From NCBI GenBank assembly GCA_003529325.1, contig DPVW01000223.1, positions 1 to 12,158 of the forward strand: DNA of 12,158 bases, in the 5' to 3' direction. Of the stretch, positions 6,688-12,158 are shown piece after piece. The position numbers and the translations under genes are program-made. The notes beneath the pieces were generated by a model. That model saw only the letters and a program-made list of their open reading frames with translations. It had not been told where the DNA came from and searched no databases. The stretch comes from Candidatus Latescibacterota bacterium. Its GTDB lineage: Bacteria > Latescibacterota > UBA2968 > UBA8231. Position 1 is the stretch's first letter, and every line of letters begins with the position of its first letter.

Positions 6688-8114
6688 TCGAGTCCTACAC
6701 TCCGTTCGTCATCTGCGTCCAACACCATCACCAGGCCGAAGAGCACGGCGAATACGGCGGTGAAACGTCCATTCACCATCGAGCCATCACTGATTCCCAG
6801 CAGCGCCATGCCGGCGAGTGTCGCCACGACGGCGGCGGCAAAAGCACGCTCAGATGGCTCCCGGGTTTTATGGAATACGCGCACCCCCGCTCGCGCCACG
6901 CCGATACAGAGCCAGGGAAACAGGATGAGACCTGCCAGACCGAGTTTCAGCCATAACGTCAGGTAGAGATTGTCCAGAGTCCACGCTCTCCAGGTTTCAA
7001 ACCGATTCGTCTCCGGATCGAAGGAATAAGAGGTCACCGTCGCGCCCTGACCGGCGCCGAGCACTGGATGTTTGGCGATCTCTTGGAGGGCGGTGGCGTA
7101 GTTCAGCAGGCGACTCAGGACCTGTATGTCCCGGCTGTAGTCGAGAAAGGTGCGCGACCGTTCGACCGCGTGGACGGAGATCGACGTACCGGTCACCCGC
7201 TGGAAGGCGAGGACTGTCGCCGTCAACGTCAGCACGAGGCCGAGAGCCAGGGCGATACCCTTCCAGGCGCGACGCTGCTCGATGGGTTGCCCCTTGTGCC
7301 ACAGCCACACCGAGACGAAGAGGCCAAGACCGAAGCTGGCCCAAAGACCCCGTCCAAGGGTCAGAGCGAACCCGAGGCCGGTGAACAGGAACAACCCCAG
7401 CAATGGCACACGCCCCCAGCGACGCGGATCATGCACGATCCAGTTGGCGATCACGAGCAGGGACACGGGCAACACAATGCCCTGCCGGCGCCCGATCCGG
7501 ACGAAACGATCCCCGGTAGAAAGATCGATGGCGCCGAGAAACTCGAGCACGTATTCGGCGCTGATAACGACGCCGATCGCGACGAAGATGGGCGCGAACA
7601 GGCGGGTCACATCGCGTCGTTCGACGACCTGCAGAACGACAAAGAAACCAACGAAATAGAATGGGTATCGCGCATTGCGCAGGAGCGCCTCGTGGCCATG
7701 CCATGCGCCCACCAGTGCACCCACGGTGGCGGCCCCCAGAAAGGCGACCAGCACCCCGTCCACCCGGCTACGACGCAATCGCAGACCATCGAAAAAGACA
7801 AAGTCGATCGCGGCGAAGAGCAAGGCCGCCAGCAGCACCAGTTCCCAGAGCCGTAGTCCCAGGGGCATGCGCGTGGCATCGATGACACCCGCAGGCAGAA
7901 CGGAGGTGACCACCACCAGTACCGCAAGCGAGCGCCGCGGCGAAAACAGGATTGCCGCTGCCGAGACCAGGGCCCCCGTCACCAATACCATATGCATGCC
8001 CGTACCCAGCAACAGCAGGGGAAGGACCGTCGCTAGCGCCGCGGCCATCCCCGCGCCGACAACGAGCCAACCATTGTCCGGTCTCACCCAGCCACGATCC
8101 AACTCCAACGCCAT
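6684..8114 (-). CDS. O-antigen ligase/polymerase-like membrane protein (Wzy_C/WaaL family)
   Basis: A 476-residue integral membrane protein with about ten or more hydrophobic segments from residue 15 to 465. Family features are the charged LTLGRGLWASFGLGL segment (251-265), a long extracytoplasmic loop at about 305-380 with the typical HPVLGAGQG (349-357), and DNLYLTLWLKLGLAG (381-395) leading into the last helices. WaaL and Wzy enzymes sit in the inner membrane and transfer or polymerise undecaprenyl-linked glycans on the periplasmic side; the two activities cannot be separated from sequence alone. The ATG overlaps the methyltransferase stop (TGATG) and GGAAGG precedes it at normal distance, so the gene is in an operon with its neighbours. 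No glycosyltransferases or flippase lie in the window, so this is not a complete O-antigen cluster. Confidence 0.82.
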   Translation of the reverse strand: MALELDRGWVRPDNGWLVVGAGMAAALATVLPLLLLGTGMHMVLVTGALVSAAAILFSPRRSLAVLVVVTSVLPAGVIDATRMPLGLRLWELVLLAALLFAAIDFVFFDGLRLRRSRVDGVLVAFLGAATVGALVGAWHGHEALLRNARYPFYFVGFFVVLQVVERRDVTRLFAPIFVAIGVVISAEYVLEFLGAIDLSTGDRFVRIGRRQGIVLPVSLLVIANWIVHDPRRWGRVPLLGLFLFTGLGFALTLGRGLWASFGLGLFVSVWLWHKGQPIEQRRAWKGIALALGLVLTLTATVLAFQRVTGTSISVHAVERSRTFLDYSRDIQVLSRLLNYATALQEIAKHPVLGAGQGATVTSYSFDPETNRFETWRAWTLDNLYLTLWLKLGLAGLILFPWLCIGVARAGVRVFHKTREPSERAFAAAVVATLAGMALLGISDGSMVNGRFTAVFAVLFGLVMVLDADDERSVGLE

Positions 8115-8803
8115 CAGCTCGTGCCTTCCGCCAGTGTCGGCTTGTGCGCCACCAGCAGATGATTCCAGGCGTCGCTATCCACCCTGTGCAGACTGTCAAG
8201 AATGAGGCTGGTGATCTGTACGATCGCCATCAGCGGTCGGGTCACGGGATGCAGGTGAAATTTCTCAAACTGTGTGAAGTATTGGGTGAACCGGGCCCCC
8301 ATGGTGACCCAGAACCCGGCTAGGGGCGTGACACTGTGCACTTTGAGTCCCGCCGTCTCGGCCAAGTAACGCAGGCCATACGGCGTGTAGCGATAATAGT
8401 CCTCTGGCTCCTCATGGATACCCCAGATATGTGGCGCCGTCAGTACCAGCACGCCTCCCGGTTTGAGCACCCGTTGGATCTCTGCCAGCATGCATTCCGG
8501 CTGTGGCACATGCTCGAGTACCTGGAAGGAGACAGCTGTGTCGAAGGTTGCATCGAGGAACGGCAATTGCAGACCACTCGCCCACGCATCCGGAAGCAAC
8601 CGGGAGCGCTCATACCGTCTCCTGTCGACTTCGATCGCCAACGAGCGCTCGCAGTGGCTCTCGAGTAATTCCGCAAAAGGGCGACTGCCACAGCCGACGT
8701 CGAGCAGTCGGCCACCAGCAGCGGCACGAACCGCCCGCGTCACGTGTCGCACATGGAGCAGCGTCACCAGCCAGTTGACGGAGAATGGTGTGCCGTTGGG
8801 CAC
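8114..8803 (-). CDS. SAM-dependent class I methyltransferase (Methyltransf_11-like)
   Basis: A 229-residue Rossmann-fold methyltransferase. Motif I is RLLDVGCGSRPF (32-43), the acidic ribose-binding end of strand 2 is AIEVD (56-60), then LPFLDATFDTAVSFQVLEHV (80-99) and RVLKPGGVLVLTAPH (111-125). After that comes HEEPEDYYRYTPYGL (130-144), a pattern common in methyltransferases near glycan or lipid gene sets. The substrate is unknown; a sugar, lipid or small metabolite are all possible. The frame is open far upstream through the preceding gene, but that part is only an out-of-frame reading of the enzyme there. I place the start at GTG (8801-8803), 25 bases after the preceding stop and behind AAGG and GGGGGAGG. 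The stop overlaps the ATG of the membrane-protein gene. The hydrophobic segment at about 190-206 could lie against the membrane. Confidence 0.85.
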   Translation of the reverse strand: MPNGTPFSVNWLVTLLHVRHVTRAVRAAAGGRLLDVGCGSRPFAELLESHCERSLAIEVDRRRYERSRLLPDAWASGLQLPFLDATFDTAVSFQVLEHVPQPECMLAEIQRVLKPGGVLVLTAPHIWGIHEEPEDYYRYTPYGLRYLAETAGLKVHSVTPLAGFWVTMGARFTQYFTQFEKFHLHPVTRPLMAIVQITSLILDSLHRVDSDAWNHLLVAHKPTLAEGTS

Positions 8804-8824
8804 TTGCCTTGTCCTGCCTCCCCC
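8804..8824 (-). promoter_or_regulatory. Ribosome binding site for the GTG start of the methyltransferase gene
   Basis: In the 25-base gap before the GTG, the minus strand carries GGGGGAGG (8817-8824) and, nearer, AGGACAAGG with AAGG three bases from the start. One sits rather far and the other rather close, but together they support starting here and not inside the upstream gene. Confidence 0.5.
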
Positions 8825-8828
8825 TGAA

Positions 8829-9938
8829 CTACTGCCGGTCGCGGGCGGTGTGGGGATAGAAATCGACGACTGTGCCTTCCGCGTCGATGACAAAACTGCC
8901 CGGGAAGCGGATCGTCGTGGGACAGACGTGACCGGGAATCGCCAGCAGGTAATCGCCGACGGCAGGCAGGTCGCCTTTGAACAGAAACACACCGTGTTCC
9001 TCGTTCTGCAGAATGAGGCGCGCATCCATGTGCCCCAGCAGGCGTGCCCGGCTCGCCAGGGGAGGATCGGCAGCAATCGCCTTGACCCCCAGATCGGTGG
9101 TAATCGTCTGCTGCTCGGGGTGCCGCTCGACGACCTGGCACAGAACCATCGCCGCCCACACGAAGGGCAGATCCGGCATGCGCGTCGTGCCATTGATGTC
9201 CCAGTAGACGACGGTGCCCGGCGACCCGTGGATGCCCCCGGTGCGCGCATAGTAGGGGAAGGAGAAGGAGCCGCCAGCAACGACGCGTGGCACCGGCATG
9301 CCTGCCCCTTCCAGTCGCTCTCTGAACGTCTGCAGATCGTTGATGTGTTTCTGTGCTGCCCCTGCCCTTGCCTGGGGATCCTGAAAGTGCTCGTGGCCAT
9401 CGTAGGCGTGCAGGCCTGCCGCCTCCAGTCCCGGCGTGTTGTGGATCGCCGCATAGACCTCTGCCGCGCCGCGCAGGCTGGCACCGGTGCGATGCATGCC
9501 GACGTCGAGATCGAGCATCACCAACAGGGGCCGGTCACGACCGGCGGCCGTCGCTGCCAGGGCCGCCACATGAGCCAGATCCCCCGCTGTTGCGTAGACC
9601 TTCGCCTCGGCGTGGGCGTCGGCGATCTTCGCGAAGCGGTCCACCTTGAGCTGCTGCAGCATGGGATAGGCGAGAATCGACTCGGTCGCACCGACATCGA
9701 GTGTCATTTCCAGTTCGCGCAGTGTCGCACACTTGAATCCTGCGATGCCAGCTGCCAGCTGTTTGCGGACGATCGCCTCGGACTTGTGCGTCTTTACGTG
9801 CGCCATCAGGTTGGTACCACCACCGACCAGGTCACAGAGGGCGGCGATATTGGCATCCACCTGAGGTTCGAACACAACCATGGCGGGTGTTTCGATCGCG
9901 TCAGGATCGGCGATGAAGTAGGGATCGTGCTCGATCAT
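8829..9938 (-). CDS. D-threonine aldolase / D-serine dehydratase-like PLP enzyme (fold type III)
   Basis: A 369-residue enzyme of the alanine-racemase-fold group that includes D-threonine aldolase, D-threo-3-hydroxyaspartate dehydratase and eukaryotic-type D-serine dehydratase (DSD1). The family opening TPAMVVF (17-23) is followed by MAHVKTHKS, in which Lys49 fits the PLP-binding lysine. Further landmarks are LDLDVGMHRTG (142-152), LHAYDGHEH (177-185) and VVAGGSFSFPYY (219-230). Near the C-terminus EEHGVF (313-318) and PGHVCP (335-340) give the His337-x-Cys339 pair that binds a divalent metal in this family. The enzyme should act on D-3-hydroxy amino acids in the cytosol; aldolase and dehydratase cannot be distinguished from sequence. 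It is the first gene of the four-gene minus-strand run, with a candidate promoter upstream. The only Shine-Dalgarno-like site (GGAG) is about 14 bases from the ATG, so translation may be modest. Confidence 0.9.
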   Translation of the reverse strand: MIEHDPYFIADPDAIETPAMVVFEPQVDANIAALCDLVGGGTNLMAHVKTHKSEAIVRKQLAAGIAGFKCATLRELEMTLDVGATESILAYPMLQQLKVDRFAKIADAHAEAKVYATAGDLAHVAALAATAAGRDRPLLVMLDLDVGMHRTGASLRGAAEVYAAIHNTPGLEAAGLHAYDGHEHFQDPQARAGAAQKHINDLQTFRERLEGAGMPVPRVVAGGSFSFPYYARTGGIHGSPGTVVYWDINGTTRMPDLPFVWAAMVLCQVVERHPEQQTITTDLGVKAIAADPPLASRARLLGHMDARLILQNEEHGVFLFKGDLPAVGDYLLAIPGHVCPTTIRFPGSFVIDAEGTVVDFYPHTARDRQ

Positions 9939-9982
9939 TTGCGGCGGGTATTCTCCGTCGTCGAGATTGGCGTAAGCAGGAA

Positions 9983-10011
9983 AAAATAGGCACCAATGCT
10001 GCCGGGTTCAA
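9983..10011 (-). promoter_or_regulatory. Candidate sigma-70-type promoter of the four-gene operon
   Basis: On the minus strand TTGAAC (10006-10011) and TATTTT (9983-9988) are separated by exactly 17 bases, each matching four of six consensus positions. Transcription would start near 9976, leaving about 38 untranslated bases before the PLP-enzyme ATG. It faces away from the dioxygenase promoter candidate. This is assigned by eye only. Confidence 0.4.
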
Positions 10012-10031
10012 CGCTTCCTCTTCTAGGATTG

Positions 10032-10061
10032 TTGTCATCCATCGACGATGGGATGTACACT
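10032..10061 (+). promoter_or_regulatory. Candidate promoter of the dioxygenase gene, containing an imperfect dyad
   Basis: TTGTCA (10032-10037, five of six consensus bases) and TACACT (10056-10061, four of six) stand 18 bases apart, placing the start near 10068. The spacer is almost filled by an inverted repeat: CATCCATCG (10036-10044) against CGATGGGATG (10046-10055), with one extra G in the right arm. A dyad between the -35 and -10 boxes is a classic operator position, so repression by a dimeric regulator is plausible. No regulator gene is adjacent. Confidence 0.4.
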
Positions 10062-10090
10062 ACGCCCTGGCAGACGGCACCGACCTCACC

Positions 10091-10096
10091 AGGAGA
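10091..10096 (+). promoter_or_regulatory. Ribosome binding site choosing between two ATG codons
   Basis: AGGAG (10091-10095) lies one base from the ATG at 10097 and ten bases from the in-frame ATG at 10106. The first is too close for normal initiation, so the second is the likelier start and the product begins MLTQQHIDAY. Confidence 0.6.
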
Positions 10097-10105
10097 ATGG
10101 CTCTC

Positions 10106-10960
10106 ATGCTCACACAACAGCACATCGACGCCTACCACCGCGACGGATACGTCAAGGTCGAAGGCCTGTTCTCCACCGCCGAATCCACAGATTTGGCGAC
10201 CGACATGGTACGCATCATCGAGGAATGGGGCGAGGAGACGATCGGCTGGAAAGGTCCGTGGCGAGATCGATATCTGCAGGAGGAAGACCGTCTCAACACA
10301 AAGGCAGTGTTCCTGCACCGGCCAGATTTCTACTCAGACGTCTGGTCCCGCGTCATTCACCACGAGCGGCTCGTCTCCTGTGTGCGTGACCTCATCGGCG
10401 ACAGCGTTCAGTGGCATCACACGGTATTGCATGCCAAGCCGCCCGAAAAGGGTACCCCCTTCCCGATGCATCAGGACTATCCCTTCTACCCGCATGACGG
10501 TCCCGACTTCGTCGATTGCCTGCTGCATCTTGACGATGCCCCCGTCGAAAGTGGCGCCCTGCATGTCGTGCCCGGCAGCCACAAGGGCGGGGCCATCGAC
10601 CACGTGCTCGGTCCGGATACAGCACCGCACCTGCCCCCCGATACATACCACCCGGAGAAGATCGAGTCCGTCGCCGTGCCGGCGAAAACGGGAGATGTCA
10701 CCTTTTTCAGTTACATGACGATTCACTGGTCTGATGTGAATCGCACCGATCGCTGGCGCAAGGCGGTGCGCATCGGCTACCACGATACGGCCATGTGCCC
10801 CGTGGGCCGTGCCGAACACGACCCACACCGCATCGACTACGACAACATCCTGCCGCGCAACAACAACGTCATCGTCTCCGGTTTTCGGCCGAAGCGCGAG
10901 GAGAGTCGCGTTGGCGCCGTCGGCTCGGTGCAAGCCAAACCGGTCGCCGCTTCAGAATAG
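10106..10960 (+). CDS. PhyH-family Fe(II)/2-oxoglutarate-dependent dioxygenase
   Basis: A 284-residue protein of the phytanoyl-CoA dioxygenase family. It begins with the usual helix-turn LTQQHIDAYHRDGYVKVEGLF, common to the family's N-terminus. The iron triad is visible: His122 and Asp124 in PMHQDYPFYP and His207 in MTIHWSD, with Arg218 eleven residues later in the place of the 2-oxoglutarate-binding arginine (NRTDRWRKAVRIGY). The core motif ESGALHVVPGSHKGG (148-162) is intact. Such enzymes hydroxylate, halogenate or otherwise oxidise small molecules or acyl chains in the cytosol, using O2 and 2-oxoglutarate; the substrate cannot be predicted. No acyl-CoA or natural-product genes adjoin it, so it is an orphan member. 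It is the only plus-strand gene here, divergent from the D-amino-acid enzyme and convergent with the GGDEF gene. An alternative start at 10097 adds three residues. Confidence 0.9.
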   Translation: MLTQQHIDAYHRDGYVKVEGLFSTAESTDLATDMVRIIEEWGEETIGWKGPWRDRYLQEEDRLNTKAVFLHRPDFYSDVWSRVIHHERLVSCVRDLIGDSVQWHHTVLHAKPPEKGTPFPMHQDYPFYPHDGPDFVDCLLHLDDAPVESGALHVVPGSHKGGAIDHVLGPDTAPHLPPDTYHPEKIESVAVPAKTGDVTFFSYMTIHWSDVNRTDRWRKAVRIGYHDTAMCPVGRAEHDPHRIDYDNILPRNNNVIVSGFRPKREESRVGAVGSVQAKPVAASE

Positions 10961-10972
10961 TGGCAGGTGTAT

Positions 10973-10989
10973 TCAGTCCTGCAGACTGA
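10973..10989. terminator. Weak hairpin between convergent genes
   Basis: TCAGTC and GACTGA form a perfect 6-bp stem around the loop CTGCA and include the stop of the GGDEF gene. It sits 12 bases after the dioxygenase stop. No T-run follows in either direction, so intrinsic termination is doubtful. It may only be a coding coincidence (codons for the last residues SLQD). Confidence 0.22.
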
Positions 10990-11989
10990 CAACGACGCGG
11001 TCCTTGCCACGCCGTTTGGCGTCGTACATGGCGGCGTCGGCGAGACGCACAGCATCCTCGGCGCTTTCTGGTACGCCGCAGTAGATGCCGATGGAGACAG
11101 TGCCTTCAGTCCGTTCCGCCACCGCCTCCCGCAACCGCTCTGCCAGGGTTGCGGCGCGCGCCGCATTGCCGGATTCCAGCACCACGGCAAATTCGTCGGC
11201 ACCCCAGCGAAAGTTGAAGTCTGAACGACGGGCCACGTTGCGCAGGATACTCGCCAGATCGACGATGAAACGATCCCCCGCCTCATGGCCATCGCGATCG
11301 TTGATCGTCTTCAGCGAGTCCGAGTCCATGTAGAGCAGACCGAGGGGGCGTTCGGCCCGTCGTGAGGAATCGACCATGCGTGCAAAAATGTCCTCGAAGC
11401 CACGCCGGTTGAACAGCCCCGTCAGCGGATCTACCTTCGACTCCACCTCCATCTGCCGCGCTCTGGAGGCATTTACCCGCGCCAGATCGCGAAACAGCTG
11501 CAGCTTGGCGGTGCTGGTTTCGCCTTCGTACGCCCCGTCGCTGGCAAGCCAGACCATCTCGTCCCGGCCCCCTTGTTTGGCCAATGCCAGCATCTGTGAC
11601 GCCGATGCATACAACAGCCGTACCGCCTCCTCGCTACCAACGAGCAACTCGGGCTGAATGCTTACCCCTCCACCCGACAAAGAGACGTGGGCCTGGATGG
11701 ATCGTTGTGCGGCCAGTTTCACCGCCCCACGGACCTCATGGGCCCCTTCCTGAGTAATATCGAGCACCCCATACGTATCACCGCCGATGCGATACGACTT
11801 CGTCGTGAGGTCCGTGACGACTCCCTCCACCAGCTCCAGGATCGAGTCCCCTTTTTCGGCGCCAAGATCAGCGTTGATCTGGTGAAAGTGGTCGATATCG
11901 AATAGTACCAGGGACTCGAAGTGCCCCTCGCGCAGACTCTCGGCAAGATCGGCGTTGAGTTGCATGATCCCCGGCTTTGGCGTGTTCAT
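10973..11989 (-). CDS. Soluble protein with two tandem GGDEF-like domains (c-di-GMP signalling)
   Basis: A 338-residue protein without membrane segment, signal peptide or recognisable sensor domain. The C-terminal part (about 185-335) is a GGDEF domain: DPLTGLFNRRGF (187-198), MDSDSLKTIND (221-231), GHEAGD (234-239), signature GADEF (263-267), and the tail DAAMYDAKRRGKDRV (317-331). An RxxD inhibitory site is present (Arg254-Asp257), five residues before the signature. The N-terminal part (about 25-148) also reads as a GGDEF fold: LVLFDIDHFHQIN (27-39), Asp48 in EKGD, YRIGGDTY (66-73), a SLSGGGVSI strand (103-111) and an ALAKQGGRDEMV tail (135-146). A helical linker (about 155-185) joins them. 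GGDEF proteins make c-di-GMP from two GTP as dimers; with GGDTY and GADEF, activity is uncertain. CGGAG precedes the ATG at a normal distance. Other possible roles are a c-di-GMP or GTP receptor. Confidence 0.9.
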   Translation of the reverse strand: MNTPKPGIMQLNADLAESLREGHFESLVLFDIDHFHQINADLGAEKGDSILELVEGVVTDLTTKSYRIGGDTYGVLDITQEGAHEVRGAVKLAAQRSIQAHVSLSGGGVSIQPELLVGSEEAVRLLYASASQMLALAKQGGRDEMVWLASDGAYEGETSTAKLQLFRDLARVNASRARQMEVESKVDPLTGLFNRRGFEDIFARMVDSSRRAERPLGLLYMDSDSLKTINDRDGHEAGDRFIVDLASILRNVARRSDFNFRWGADEFAVVLESGNAARAATLAERLREAVAERTEGTVSIGIYCGVPESAEDAVRLADAAMYDAKRRGKDRVVVSLQD

Positions 11990-12134
11990 GTTGGTGATCT
12001 CCGAAACGGTACGTTGTGGTCCCAGCGCAGAGTAGTCTGACCATTCGGCTGTCGAGCCGGAGGATCGACAGCTTGAGGTCGACCGAATTTTATGCGACAG
12101 GGCATGGGTTGGTTACGAGAATGTAGCAGTTTGA
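11990..12134 (-). promoter_or_regulatory. Leader of the GGDEF gene with alternative hairpins
   Basis: This holds no convincing gene. On the minus strand a TAAAAT box (12087-12092) is followed by about 97 bases of leader, but no good -35 box is seen. An 8-bp inverted repeat, GCTGTCGA/TCGACAGC (12065-12072 and 12048-12055), encloses a 9-base loop containing TCCTCC. The overlapping repeat CGGCT/AGCCG (12055-12059 and 12046-12050) would compete with it. The ribosome site CGGAG at about 11999-12003 is complementary to CTCCG in the loop region, so translational control is conceivable. Confidence 0.28.
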
Positions 12135-12158
12135 TCGGTGCCAGGCGCCTGGCACCGA
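12135..12158. repeat. Perfect 24-bp palindrome at the right edge
   Basis: The arm TCGGTGCCAGGC is followed directly by its exact reverse complement, ending on the last base of the window; it may extend further. As RNA it would fold into a hairpin of up to about ten base pairs. Palindromes built on GGTGCC-GGCACC are often dispersed extragenic repeats, sometimes linked to REP-associated tyrosine transposases, but whether this one is repeated in the genome cannot be seen here. It could also be a terminator stem of a gene beyond the edge. Confidence 0.55.

Noticed and set aside
8804..9484. Upstream extension of the methyltransferase frame to 456 residues, suggesting a fusion protein.
   Set aside because: The extension is an out-of-frame reading of the PLP-enzyme gene (Arg, Ser and Cys rich, no domain). 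A GTG with ribosome-site sequence sits just after that gene's stop.
8463..9989. Plus-strand open frame of 508 codons opposite the PLP-enzyme and methyltransferase genes.
   Set aside because: Its translation matches no family and is rich in Arg, Gln and His. It lies antisense to two genes with complete catalytic motifs. Long antisense frames are common in GC-rich DNA.
9935..10318. Minus-strand frame of 127 codons covering the divergent promoter region and the start of the dioxygenase gene.
   Set aside because: It has no motif, lies antisense to conserved dioxygenase sequence and would cover both promoter candidates.
11986..12105. 39-codon minus-strand frame whose TGA overlaps the GGDEF ATG, parallel to the small ORF before the transporter.
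   Set aside because: It has no ribosome site and a Pro/Arg-rich composition, and it contains the only -10-like box. The GGDEF gene also has its own CGGAG site, so coupling is not needed.

Overview
The window is about 12 kb of GC-rich (roughly 60% by eye), densely packed bacterial chromosome. A Gram-negative envelope is indicated by the start of a lipoprotein, an anhydro-N-acetylmuramic acid kinase (AnmK, murein recycling) and an O-antigen ligase/polymerase-type membrane protein. There is no rRNA, tRNA, CRISPR array, phage gene or transposase. I cannot name the organism. The mix of a PreP-type M16 protease, an orphan PhyH dioxygenase and a D-threonine aldolase-like enzyme would suit an environmental or marine lineage, but that is a guess.

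Layout, left to right. (1) 1-1464, minus strand: a 37-codon candidate small ORF overlaps the start of an MFS sugar-type transporter (NaGLT1/FucP-like), whose stop overlaps the start of a lipoprotein that runs off the left edge. (2) 1575-5329, minus: a TIM-barrel amidohydrolase with a TTG start, then a 970-residue PreP-type zinc peptidase, joined by an ATGA overlap. (3) 5330-5502: a short gap holding a GC-rich palindrome. (4) 5503-9938, minus: a four-gene run of D-threonine aldolase/D-serine dehydratase-like enzyme, SAM methyltransferase, O-antigen ligase-like protein and AnmK, the last three tightly coupled (TGATG and ATGA). (5) 9939-10105: a divergent control region with a candidate promoter on each strand and an imperfect dyad inside the plus-strand promoter. 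(6) 10106-10960, plus: a PhyH-family Fe(II)/2-oxoglutarate dioxygenase, the only plus-strand gene. (7) 10973-11989, minus: a soluble protein with two tandem GGDEF-like domains, convergent with the PhyH gene at a 12-bp gap. (8) 11990-12158: its leader, with alternative hairpins, ending at the window edge in a perfect 24-bp palindrome.

How the genes may work together: the four-gene run looks like an envelope or D-amino-acid unit, with murein sugar salvage, surface glycan assembly, a methyltransferase and a PLP enzyme for D-hydroxy-amino acids on one probable transcript. The amidohydrolase-PreP pair and the transporter-lipoprotein pair look like separate small operons. Four-base start/stop overlaps recur and suggest translational coupling. 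I found no clear multi-gene defence or biosynthetic system. The points most worth a second look are the tandem GGDEF protein with both signatures altered (GGDTY and GADEF), the amidohydrolase lacking the usual metal-site aspartate, the coupled small ORF before the transporter, and the edge palindrome. No stretch over 300 bases lacks a gene.
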